DNA of 64,000 bases from Paraflavisolibacter caeni. GTDB taxonomy: Bacteria > Bacteroidota > Bacteroidia > Chitinophagales > Chitinophagaceae. The position numbers and the translations under genes are program-made. Position 1 is the first letter of the stretch. Each line of letters begins with the position of its first letter. The notes under the pieces are model-generated. The model ran no database searches. It had not been told where the DNA came from and was given only the letters and a program-made list of their open reading frames with translations. Shown piece by piece: positions 8,777 to 16,889 of the stretch. The stretch covers positions 1 to 64,000 of the forward strand of contig NZ_JAOTIF010000013.1 in NCBI RefSeq assembly GCF_025628885.1. Reading direction: 5' to 3'.

Positions 8777-9216
8777 TGAACAATAATAAGCCGATACTAG
8801 AAATAGAGAATGAGATTGTAGAAGAATTCTCACTTTTCGATACCTGGGATGATAAGTATGAATACATTATTGACCTGGGCAAGAGATTACCGCCACTGGA
8901 AAATGAACATAAAAAAGACGAGAACAAAGTAAGAGGCTGCCAGTCGACTGTTTGGCTGGTTGCAGATTACAAGGATGGCCGTGTTTACTTTAAAGCAGAG
9001 AGTGATGCTGTGATCGTAAAGGGTTTAATCAGCATGCTGATCAGGGTTTTATCGGGTCATACACCTGATGAAATCATCAACGCTAAACTTGATTTCATTA
9101 ACCAGATTGGCATGACTTCGCACCTTGCGCAAACTCGTTCTAATGGTTTATTGTCGATGGTAAAGCAGATGAAGAACTATGCGTTGGCGTATAAGGTGAA
9201 GAACGCGGTGGTGTGA
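8776..9216 (+). CDS. sufE: SufE sulfur acceptor
   Basis: 146 residues. The sulfur-accepting cysteine is in VRGCQSTVW (C55). SufE takes persulfide from SufS and stimulates its activity, delivering sulfur to SufB. Its start overlaps the sufS stop. No SufU or SufA-type carrier is seen in the operon, so SufE appears to be the sulfur shuttle and another gene elsewhere may act as carrier. Confidence 0.96.
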   Translation: MNNNKPILEIENEIVEEFSLFDTWDDKYEYIIDLGKRLPPLENEHKKDENKVRGCQSTVWLVADYKDGRVYFKAESDAVIVKGLISMLIRVLSGHTPDEIINAKLDFINQIGMTSHLAQTRSNGLLSMVKQMKNYALAYKVKNAVV

Positions 9217-9233
9217 GTGATGATAGATGACAG

Positions 9234-9324
9234 ATTTGGAGTTTGAAGTTGGGAGTTTGAGGTTTGGAGTGAAGAGATTGATGATTATTGATTTTTAATT
9301 ATTGATTACTTATATTAATTGTTG
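9234..9324. repeat. Heptad-phased spacer between sufE and the DUF59 gene
   Basis: About thirteen successive 7-bp units keep one phase over 91 bp. The first five are GTTTGRA-like, then units become GATTATT-like and finally AT-rich. It fills the whole spacer. Confidence 0.75.
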
Positions 9325-9330
9325 CGAAAT

Positions 9331-9642
9331 ATGAATAATGAAGAATTGAAGGAAAAAGTAATAGAGAAATTGCAGACAATCTTTGACCCTGAAATTCCTG
9401 TAAGCATTTATGAACTGGGGCTGATCTATGAAATTTCTATTCTGCCCATCAACAATGTGCAGATTGTTATGACATTGACAGCACCGAGTTGTCCTGCTGC
9501 ACAAACTATACCGGTGGAAGTAGATCAAAAGGTCAGGGAGATAGAAGGTGTGAATGATGTACACGTAGCTGTTACCTGGACTCCTACATGGAACAAAAGC
9601 ATGATGTCGGAAGCGGCACAACTGGAATTAGGATTTATGTAA
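9331..9642 (+). CDS. sufT: MIP18/DUF59 family Fe-S assembly protein (SufT-like)
   Basis: 103 residues from ATG 9331; an upstream TTG at 9319 would only add four residues within the repeat spacer and is not preferred. The MIP18 features DPEIPVSIYELGLIY and the conserved Cys in LTAPSCPAA are present. DUF59 proteins assist maturation of Fe-S proteins, and this one commonly sits at the end of suf operons. The biochemical role is less defined than for SufBCDSE. Confidence 0.9.
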   Translation: MNNEELKEKVIEKLQTIFDPEIPVSIYELGLIYEISILPINNVQIVMTLTAPSCPAAQTIPVEVDQKVREIEGVNDVHVAVTWTPTWNKSMMSEAAQLELGFM

Positions 9643-9658
9643 CCAAGAGTTTGAACCT

Positions 9659-9675
9659 CCCCGATATATACGGGG
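9659..9675. promoter_or_regulatory. Short palindrome CCCCG-N7-CGGGG before the Rrf2 gene
   Basis: A 5-bp G+C-only stem around an ATATATA centre, located between the DUF59 stop and the rrf2 start. There is no T-run after it, so it is either an operator or an RNA hairpin rather than a terminator. Confidence 0.4.
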
Positions 9676-9705
9676 AAACCATTGACGAAAACAGATAATC
9701 AACGC

Positions 9706-10197
9706 ATGAAAATAACCGCACAAGAGGAATATGGGCTACGGATATTAATACGAATTGCCCGCTGCCAGGATAAAGATGGCATGAGCATTCCCCAACTGAG
9801 CGAAGCAGAAGAATTGAGTAGTCACTATGTGGCCAAGCTCACCCGCATTTTGCGGATGGAAGGCTTCATTAACAGTACGCCTGGGTACAAGGGAGGTTAT
9901 GTTCTTTCCAGGCCCCCAAAAGAGATCAATATCAACCATGTGCTGAAGGCATTAGGCGGAGCTCTTTATGATAGTGAGTTCTGTAACCTTCATGTAGGCA
10001 TTGGCAAGTTGTGTACTAATTCTGTTGAATGCTCTGCCCGCTCCTTATGGCAAATGATCCAGTATACAGTAGACCAATTACTCAATAAGCTCTCACTTCA
10101 CGAATTAATTACCCCGGATGGACACTCCTCAGGGATTTTGGAAACTATTTTACAACAGAATGTAAAGTCTACGGAAGACAAGTTTTTACAAGTGTAA
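9706..10197 (+). CDS. Rrf2 family (IscR-like) transcription regulator
   Basis: 163 residues from ATG 9706, which gives the canonical N-terminus MKITAQEEYG; a TTG at 9682 could add eight residues. Winged-helix domain in the first ~80 residues with the recognition segment YVAKLTRILR. Three cysteines at C93, C103 and C109 (C-x9-C-x5-C) match the cluster-binding loop of Rrf2 sensors such as IscR or NsrR, though the spacing differs from IscR. Last gene of the suf operon, so Fe-S-dependent feedback on the operon is a reasonable inference. A terminator follows. Confidence 0.92.
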   Translation: MKITAQEEYGLRILIRIARCQDKDGMSIPQLSEAEELSSHYVAKLTRILRMEGFINSTPGYKGGYVLSRPPKEININHVLKALGGALYDSEFCNLHVGIGKLCTNSVECSARSLWQMIQYTVDQLLNKLSLHELITPDGHSSGILETILQQNVKSTEDKFLQV

Positions 10198-10225
10198 TAC
10201 GAGTGTGTCACTTGTTTGATTTATA

Positions 10226-10255
10226 AAGAAGCCATCTCAAATGAGATGGCTTCTT
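10226..10255. terminator. Bidirectional terminator closing the suf operon
   Basis: Perfect stem of 13 bp (10226-10238 with 10243-10255), loop AAAT. It lies between convergent genes and has T-rich flanks on both sides. Confidence 0.85.
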
Positions 10256-10286
10256 ATTTACAAGTGCTTAGCCTGGGTTAGCCTAT

Positions 10287-12986
10287 CTATTTAAGTCCTA
10301 TCAGTTTTCCTGTTACTTGTTGGTCTCCCACCTTGAAGATGTAAATCAGATTAGAACGTTGTGCACCAGGAACATTGTATTCAATGTTTTGCACTTGTCC
10401 TTTCTGTACATAACCCTGGAAGACAGTCTTTACTTTCTGACCCAGCATGTTGTATATTTCCAAAGACCCTTGCCCGGAAACTTCAGATACCAAAGTGAAC
10501 TTGATCTTGTTGTAGAATGGATTTGGAGCAGCCAATACTTTGGTCTTTGCAGCTTCAATCCTAGCATTTACAGTTTCAACCTCAGTACTTTTAAATGTTG
10601 ATGCAATTTCATTTCCTTTAATGCTTGATGCGTTTCCTTGCTGACTGAGGACCTGAGTTAGCGGTGCGTTTGTTTGGCAAATATCAGTGCATGGCTCACC
10701 ACCACATATACTTGGCGCAGCATCGCAACCATTCTTAGTAGCTATAATTCTGTAGCCAGCAGCAAATTTCAGATTTTCAAAAACCTTTTCACCAGCTCCG
10801 GCCGGGATGCTTGAACTGTATGCGCTATTACATGGTTGAGTAACTGTATAGATGGTGTTGGGATCCGGGTCTTTTATCTTTAACTTGAAGCCTGCATCAG
10901 TACATATGATCGGAAGAATATCAGCATCAGGACCAATTATCTGGGCTTTTACCGTTAATGTTACCTCACTTTGTGCAAAACCACAGGAAGGTGTAGCATT
11001 ACTAGTCACAGTTAATCTTAGGGTCACGCTACCACCATTTGTGTTACCACTCAGTTTAACAGATGGCGTCAATGTATTTCCATTTGTTATATTGACTGTG
11101 AAGTTATTTGGATTGCTTTTCACATCCCATAAAGGAGTTCCATTCGTACCTGTTCCTGTCAAGTTAAACGTATTGCCATTAGTATTATAACATTGATCAG
11201 CAGGCGTTGAACCTGCGTTTGCCGTCGGTTTGGAATTTACAACAACAGTTACGTCACTAGTTGTATTACTGCATGAAGGTGTAGCATTGCTGTTAACAGT
11301 CAATCTCAATGTTACACTACCACTTCCACCACTTACTTTGACGGAAGGGCTGAAGGTATTCCCATTTATTATAGGATCCACTGTGAGGTTATTTGGATTG
11401 CTCTGTATGGCCCAAGATGGGTTGCCATTGGATCCTGAACCACTTAAGCTGAAGGTATTACCATTTGTTGGATCCTGACATTGAACAGCAGGAGCGGCTT
11501 CTGCATTTGCTGTAGGATTAGGATTGACTACAACTGTTACATCGTTGGTAGCATTGCCACATGAAGGTGTGGAAGTACTAGCCACCGTTAAGCGGAGTGT
11601 AACACTGCCAGTACCACCACTGACCTTAACTGATGGAGTATAGGTATCTCCATTGGTAATAGCAACGGTTAAGCCATTCGGGTTGTTTTGTACGGCCCAA
11701 GATGGATTGCCATTAGTTCCAGAGCCACTTAAGTTGAAAGTGTTGCCATTTGTTGGATCCTGACATTGTGCAGTTGGTGCTGTTCCGGCATTTGCTGACG
11801 GATTAGGATTGATCTTTAAGGTAACAGGAGTTGCCTGACTTTGGCATCCCTTCAAAGTTTGGGTAACATAATAATTATTGGTCGAAGCGGCCGCATTGCT
11901 AACCCCAGTTGCAAAGGAACTCCCTGTATATAACAAATTAGTAAGAGCTTCATCGCTATACCATTTAAAGGTTGCCCCTGATTCACCAGTAACGGTCAGG
12001 TTTTGAATCGTTTGATCAACGCAATAGGTTGCGCCGGAAGCCGTTGGTTTACCCACATTGATATCTAAATTCACTTGAAGAGGATCAACAAAGTCGGCCA
12101 GATCAGCAGTTACGGATTGGGAAGACTTGGTCATTACAAACATAGTAGATATAGATCCTACGCATGGCGTGGCCGTATTCCTGTAAATTTCAGATATATT
12201 GACAGAAACTTCAATAAATGAATTAATACTATAGGATGTGCCACCAAATACGTCATAAGGCATGCCTGAGATCACAGCACTATTTGTAGCGCCAAAAGCA
12301 GGCATAGGCGTTATCGAAAATGTCACCCATTTGTAAACACCCCCAACGTTTCTCCATTCTTCTAAATAAAGATTCGGGTTAGAGCCACCACCGGTAAATT
12401 CAGCTGATATCTGTACATCACCGACGGTACGGCCCCCAGTTGAACTTGGAGCCTGACTTTTAAATGAGCCATCTGTTTCTTTTGTCATCATTTTCTGGAG
12501 CAATGCAATAGAAATAAAGCTGTTTCCGCTCGTTGACTCCCTGTCTCCTGCCAAAGTAATCCAGGTATCGCCATTTGCATCATCAGAAATGTGCATCAGA
12601 AAATTATTAATATCACATTTTGAAGGAGTTGGATTTCCCGATTTCCATCTATAAGAATTCAGGTCATGATCTTTTTTCAAGCCACCTTCAAAAATATTAT
12701 CACCATTGGTATATAAATCCGTGCGATGATAAGTTGTCGTATTTACAATAGGTACACCAGCAGCAGTCAAAACAGATCCCCCTGTCGCTCCAGCCACTGT
12801 ATTGGGCAGCCAGTCACCAGTATTGGCAGGTGTATTTGCTTTTAAATCACCGTCTAACCGAAACCCACCTACCGGAGGATTTACGGGTGCATTTCCTGAA
12901 ACAACTGCTTGCCCATATATATTTACAGCCATTAAAAAAGGAATAATAAGCAGGATAAAATATTTGAGGTTTGTATTCTTACTCAT
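10287..12986 (-). CDS. Large secreted repeat protein with T9SS sorting domain
   Basis: 899 residues. N-terminal signal peptide ending near IYGQA (residue ~26). Residues ~1-300 form a uniquely structured domain, followed by an Ig-like segment (~310-390). Residues ~391-680 are three tandem copies of a ~95-residue beta-rich module containing GNTFNLSGSG, PSW and GSVTLRLTV. The C-terminal ~85 residues (PNPFYNKIKF to the end) match the type A sorting domain of the type IX secretion system, so the protein is exported and attached to the surface. The DNA repeats have a period of 284-288 bp (about 11812-10960). An adhesin or surface-layer role is inference. Confidence 0.88.
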   Translation of the reverse strand: MSKNTNLKYFILLIIPFLMAVNIYGQAVVSGNAPVNPPVGGFRLDGDLKANTPANTGDWLPNTVAGATGGSVLTAAGVPIVNTTTYHRTDLYTNGDNIFEGGLKKDHDLNSYRWKSGNPTPSKCDINNFLMHISDDANGDTWITLAGDRESTSGNSFISIALLQKMMTKETDGSFKSQAPSSTGGRTVGDVQISAEFTGGGSNPNLYLEEWRNVGGVYKWVTFSITPMPAFGATNSAVISGMPYDVFGGTSYSINSFIEVSVNISEIYRNTATPCVGSISTMFVMTKSSQSVTADLADFVDPLQVNLDINVGKPTASGATYCVDQTIQNLTVTGESGATFKWYSDEALTNLLYTGSSFATGVSNAAASTNNYYVTQTLKGCQSQATPVTLKINPNPSANAGTAPTAQCQDPTNGNTFNLSGSGTNGNPSWAVQNNPNGLTVAITNGDTYTPSVKVSGGTGSVTLRLTVASTSTPSCGNATNDVTVVVNPNPTANAEAAPAVQCQDPTNGNTFSLSGSGSNGNPSWAIQSNPNNLTVDPIINGNTFSPSVKVSGGSGSVTLRLTVNSNATPSCSNTTSDVTVVVNSKPTANAGSTPADQCYNTNGNTFNLTGTGTNGTPLWDVKSNPNNFTVNITNGNTLTPSVKLSGNTNGGSVTLRLTVTSNATPSCGFAQSEVTLTVKAQIIGPDADILPIICTDAGFKLKIKDPDPNTIYTVTQPCNSAYSSSIPAGAGEKVFENLKFAAGYRIIATKNGCDAAPSICGGEPCTDICQTNAPLTQVLSQQGNASSIKGNEIASTFKSTEVETVNARIEAAKTKVLAAPNPFYNKIKFTLVSEVSGQGSLEIYNMLGQKVKTVFQGYVQKGQVQNIEYNVPGAQRSNLIYIFKVGDQQVTGKLIGLK
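10960..11812 (-). repeat. Three tandem ~285-bp coding repeats
   Basis: Unit boundaries near 11800, 11516 and 11228, each beginning at the NPNPxANA type linker. The first two copies are closest; the third is more diverged and shortened at its start. Confidence 0.85.
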
Positions 12987-14009
12987 TTTGAAAGCATTTG
13001 TTGATGAATGGAGTGAAAAAGCCGGATGAGATCATTAATAAAAAAATGACATAAAGATTTGCCATTCCGGGTGGAGAGTGCCCCAGTTTCATCATTGAAT
13101 AAAACTGTATTAAATAAGCCTTTTTTTTACCAGCAATTAAATTGTGGCAATAGTTGTTAACCTGCATAGTTGAATTCTTAGTGGGATAAAAAACACACGA
13201 GTCCCTATGCATGTCCTTCTTAGGTTTATTTACGTTTATTCATAGAGGTACCAGTAGAAAAGAAGGTGTGAAAAAATCAGAGCGTTATTACTCTATTAGG
13301 TTAGATCAAGCATTCATAAGGTGTGAAATGTATGTGATAGAGAGTTGGCTAATTAGATGGCAAGAAAAAGATCAGTTTAAATATATATACAATTCTATTT
13401 TAAATATTTATTTTTTTTCAATTAAAATTCTTTATATTATACATCAACATCTCAATATAATATTTCAGGATAATTATTTGATATTAAATTACTTGGATGC
13501 ATAAACGAAATTTTGCTCTGATTCACTATCATTGACCGTAAATAACAGGAAAATTCAGTAAATCGATTTTACATACAGTAAACAGAAGTTTCACTATCCC
13601 ATTCAAAATTTATGGGAATAAGATTTTGGTATTGAAACAAACGAAGAATTATATAATATACCAATATAAAGAGAAGGACCAGCAAGAATGCTGGTCCCTT
13701 AGCCTAAACCGTCCGACAAAAAAATATTTAGATAAGTTTTTTAAAAGTTTCAGTATTTGGGACAACATCTATGCCAATCATTAAATTTCATCATGTAATT
13801 TTTAGAATTTATTATATGTTTAGCGGAAAGGATAAAAACCTCCTGACTTAAAAGAACCGACTGTAATTTTTTTACTTCCTTGAAATGGCAAGATGACCAG
13901 AAAATTGGTTGAGAAACGGCCATAAAATAGCTGGAAAACAGATGTACTGCGGTTCTTATATTACTACCGGAATGTCCTTTTTAAATCGTAATTTGTACAA
14001 AACCGAACT
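12987..14009. other. AT-rich gene-free spacer
   Basis: About 1 kb with no convincing gene. The 97-codon frame at 13211-13504 is AT-rich, matches no family I know and lacks a ribosome-binding site. The only structured element is a hairpin at 13676-13697. Confidence 0.6.
13676..13697. other. Orphan hairpin GGACCAGC/GCTGGTCC
   Basis: Perfect 8-bp stem with a six-base loop. Downstream on the minus strand is a T-rich stretch (TTCTCTTT), so it could end a minus-strand transcript, but no gene lies next to it. Confidence 0.4.
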
Positions 14010-14750
14010 ATGGCACTACAACCCTGGCGCAAGGGTATCGTGACCAGAATTGAAAACGAAACCATCAATACCAAGAGATTCTGGATCCAAGTACCTGAAC
14101 TTTCCACATTCGATTTTCAACCTGGGCAATTTGTTACCCTAGACCTCCCCATTCATGAGAAGCCTAATAAGCGATGGCGCAGTTATTCTATTGCCTCCTG
14201 GCCGGATGGTACGAATGTATTTGAGTTGCTGATCGTTTTACTGGAAGGTGGTGCGGGCACCCATTATCTATTTCATGAGGTGCATGAAGGGTCGGAATTA
14301 ACGTTGCGAGGACCGCAAGGTATCTTTGTACTGCCGGAAGTTATTGAACAGGACATTTACATGATTTGTACCGGTACTGGCATTGCGCCCTTCCGAAGTA
14401 TGATCCATGACCTTAAAAACCACAATACCCCCCACCGGGACATTTACCTTGTTTTTGGTACCCGCACACAACAAGATCTTTTATACCTGGAGGAAATGAG
14501 GAGGATGGAACAGGAAGTAGCGCATTTCAACTACATCCCTACCCTTTCAAGGGAAAAATGGGAAGGCAGCTGCGGATATGTTCATGCCATTTATGAAAAC
14601 CTGGTTGAGGAAAAAAAGAACGGCTCCCCTGATCTCCCTCCTGCCCTTTTTTACCTCTGTGGATGGAAAGAAATGATCGATGAAGCTAAGGAACGGTTGC
14701 TTAAAATTGGATATGATAGAAAGGCCATACACCAGGAGTTGTATGGATAG
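14010..14750 (+). CDS. Ferredoxin/flavodoxin-NADP reductase-type oxidoreductase
   Basis: 246 residues. FAD-binding barrel with RSYSIAS (residues ~55-61, the RxYS motif) preceded by QPGQFVTL, then an NAD(P) domain with CTGTGIAPFRSM near 127 and FGTRTQQD. The C-terminal LCGWKEMID is the CG-nucleotide motif seen in the FNR superfamily. It transfers electrons between NAD(P)H and a small carrier. No fused ferredoxin domain is present. The partner cannot be named from context. Confidence 0.88.
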   Translation: MALQPWRKGIVTRIENETINTKRFWIQVPELSTFDFQPGQFVTLDLPIHEKPNKRWRSYSIASWPDGTNVFELLIVLLEGGAGTHYLFHEVHEGSELTLRGPQGIFVLPEVIEQDIYMICTGTGIAPFRSMIHDLKNHNTPHRDIYLVFGTRTQQDLLYLEEMRRMEQEVAHFNYIPTLSREKWEGSCGYVHAIYENLVEEKKNGSPDLPPALFYLCGWKEMIDEAKERLLKIGYDRKAIHQELYG

Positions 14751-14757
14751 TAACTAA

Positions 14758-14791
14758 TTAAAATCCCCAACCAAAAGGTTGGGGATTTTAA
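14758..14791. terminator. Bidirectional terminator
   Basis: Stem of 12 bp around CCCCAACC/GGTTGGGG with an AAAA loop (14761-14772, 14777-14788) flanked by A- and T-runs on both sides; serves the two convergent genes. Confidence 0.9.
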
Positions 14792-14815
14792 TTATTGAAG
14801 TCAAAAACACTTCTT

Positions 14816-15355
14816 TTAAAAATTATAACCTACGCTTGCGGCGCCCAAAGGCTGGATATAACCTTTTGCAATCAATGGTGTGAAACCTATTCTCCAAGTG
14901 AATCCACCATTAACAGGCTGACGACGGTACATGAAGGAGGCTGTTCCGAAAAAATTAGATGTCCTATCGTCATAAAAATTCAGGATCTCTAATTTCCTGC
15001 CCATATAAGTAAAACCAGCACCGGCTTCAAATGTATGTGGCGAAGAACTTTTACCGAATATGTAGTTCACCTGCACTGGTACAGTTACTACAGAAGCTGG
15101 CTCATAGTATGGATAACCGCTTCCGTCATCTTTATTTTCATCTGCGGTTACAAAGCCCAGACCTATCCTGCCGCCCCAGCCCAGATGACCAGGCTTAAAG
15201 CGGGTATCAATGTTAGCCGAAAATAAGATACCCGGTCCACCTACTTCAGCAAAAAAGGAAGTACGTCCCGGGATAACGGAAGATGAACCTGTTTCATTTT
15301 GGGCACTAGCCGAAATCGCAACAAATAATAGAGCTAAGAGAAGAGTTTTCTTCAT
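14816..15355 (-). CDS. Outer membrane beta-barrel protein
   Basis: 179 residues from the ATG at 15355, chosen because it starts a clean signal peptide (MKKTLLLALLFVAISASAQ); the in-frame upstream ATG at 15391 would disrupt it. The mature part shows alternating amphipathic strands rich in Gly and aromatic residues and ends in an aromatic residue (VGYNF), typical of outer membrane barrels. Probably eight strands. No specific function is visible. Confidence 0.8.
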   Translation of the reverse strand: MKKTLLLALLFVAISASAQNETGSSSVIPGRTSFFAEVGGPGILFSANIDTRFKPGHLGWGGRIGLGFVTADENKDDGSGYPYYEPASVVTVPVQVNYIFGKSSSPHTFEAGAGFTYMGRKLEILNFYDDRTSNFFGTASFMYRRQPVNGGFTWRIGFTPLIAKGYIQPLGAASVGYNF

Positions 15356-15410
15356 AATAGTTTTTTTAGGGTAGGACATGCTCTGCCGCAACCATGCTTC
15401 AAATTAAATG

Positions 15411-16850
15411 TTAAGAAAGCTGCTGCATTACAATATTCTTTAATTCGGAAATGTTTACGCGTTCCTGCTGCATGGTATCGCGGTAACGAATGGTCACTGT
15501 GTTGTCTTCTTTAGTTTGGTGATCCACAGTTACGCAGAAAGGCGTTCCAATCGCGTCCATACGGCGGTAGCGTTTACCAATGGTATCTTTCTCTTCGTAA
15601 AAACAACGGAAATGCGGTTTGCATTCATCCATGATGGCGCGAGCGATGTCAGGTAATCCGTCTTTTTTCACCAGCGGCAGGATGGCCAGCTTTACAGGAG
15701 CCAGTTTAGCCGGGAGTTTCAGTAAAACGCGGCTATCCTTCTTTTCCGCCGTACTCAAATCCTGTTCTTCATAAGCCTCGCTCATTACCATCATCACAGT
15801 TCTGTCCACACCAATAGAGGTTTCAATTACATATGGAATGTAATTCTGATTAATCTCGCTATCGAAATACTGCATTTTCTTTTTGCTGTATTCCTGGTGG
15901 TTGCGCAAGTCGAAGTCTGTACGGGAGTGAATACCTTCCACTTCTTTAAAGCCAATCGGGAAGTTGTATTCAATATCGCAGGCGGCGTCTGCATAGTGCG
16001 CCAGTTTCACGTGGTCATGGAAACGGTAGCGTTCGGCTGGAATGCCCAGGCTCAGGTGCCATTTCATGCGCTCCTCCTTCCAGTACTCATACCATTCTTT
16101 CTGAGTGCCAGGGCGGATAAAGAACTGCATTTCCATTTGCTCAAACTCGCGCATACGGAAAATGAACTGGCGAGCTACAATTTCATTACGGAAAGCCTTC
16201 CCTATTTGTGCAATACCAAAAGGAATCTTCATCCTACCTGTTTTCTGAACATTCAGGAAGTTGACAAAAATGCCCTGTGCGGTTTCTGGTCTCAGGTAAA
16301 TTTCATTTGCTTCATCGCTCACGCTGCCCATCTGGGTAGAGAACATCAGGTTGAACTGACGCACATCGGTCCAGTTGCTAGTGCCACTCACAGAGCAGGA
16401 GATCTTATAAGTTTCGATCAACCGTTTCAGGCCATCAAAGTCTGATGCTGCCAGCAAGGTATCCATCTCTTTCAGCAATACTTCGGCCTGATCAGCATGG
16501 CCACCTTTTTCCAGGTCATCGGCTTTAGCCTCAATGAGGTGGTCAACGCGGTAGCGTTTATTGCTATCCTTGTTGTCGATCATAGGGTCGCTGAAGTTGT
16601 CTACGTGTCCACTGGCTTTCCAGGTGGTAGGATGCATAAAAATGGCGGCGTCGATACCCACAATATTTTCATACATCTGGGTCATACTTTTCCACCAGTA
16701 GTCTTTAATATTTTTTTTCAACTCGCTGCCCCATTGGCCGTAATCGTAAACGGCACCTAATCCATCATAGATTTCACTAGATGGGAAGATGAAGCCGTAT
16801 TCTTTGGCGTGTGAAATAAGCGCCTGAAATTTATTTGTATCCGTTGCCAT
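15411..16850 (-). CDS. glyS: Glycyl-tRNA synthetase, dimeric class II type
   Basis: 479 residues. The single-chain alpha2 type (as in eukaryotes and many bacteria), not the alpha2beta2 type. Class II motif 2 is in FGIAQIGKAFRNE, preceded by LRPETAQGIFVNF; motif 3 is in ETSIGVDRTVM, and the C-terminal anticodon-binding domain starts near residue 380. It charges tRNA-Gly in the cytoplasm. A TACTTTTG promoter box ends only nine bases before the ATG. Confidence 0.97.
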   Translation of the reverse strand: MATDTNKFQALISHAKEYGFIFPSSEIYDGLGAVYDYGQWGSELKKNIKDYWWKSMTQMYENIVGIDAAIFMHPTTWKASGHVDNFSDPMIDNKDSNKRYRVDHLIEAKADDLEKGGHADQAEVLLKEMDTLLAASDFDGLKRLIETYKISCSVSGTSNWTDVRQFNLMFSTQMGSVSDEANEIYLRPETAQGIFVNFLNVQKTGRMKIPFGIAQIGKAFRNEIVARQFIFRMREFEQMEMQFFIRPGTQKEWYEYWKEERMKWHLSLGIPAERYRFHDHVKLAHYADAACDIEYNFPIGFKEVEGIHSRTDFDLRNHQEYSKKKMQYFDSEINQNYIPYVIETSIGVDRTVMMVMSEAYEEQDLSTAEKKDSRVLLKLPAKLAPVKLAILPLVKKDGLPDIARAIMDECKPHFRCFYEEKDTIGKRYRRMDAIGTPFCVTVDHQTKEDNTVTIRYRDTMQQERVNISELKNIVMQQLS

Positions 16851-16858
16851 ATTGGGCG

Positions 16859-16866
16859 CAAAAGTA
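16859..16866 (-). promoter_or_regulatory. -7 box of glyS, implying a near-leaderless mRNA
   Basis: Minus-strand TACTTTTG fits TAnnTTTG exactly. The ATG at 16850 lies nine bases downstream, so the transcript would start at or just before the start codon. No clear -33 element is visible. Confidence 0.55.
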
Positions 16867-16889
16867 AGGATTTAGGAGTTTGAGGCTCC

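Noticed and set aside
10960-11812. Non-coding tandem repeat
   Set aside because: The ~285-bp repeats are in frame within a long coding sequence and encode a beta-rich module, so they are protein repeats.
13211-13504. 97-codon plus-strand frame in the AT-rich gap
   Set aside because: Composition tracks the AT-rich non-coding DNA, there is no ribosome-binding site, and the predicted protein resembles no family; likely chance.
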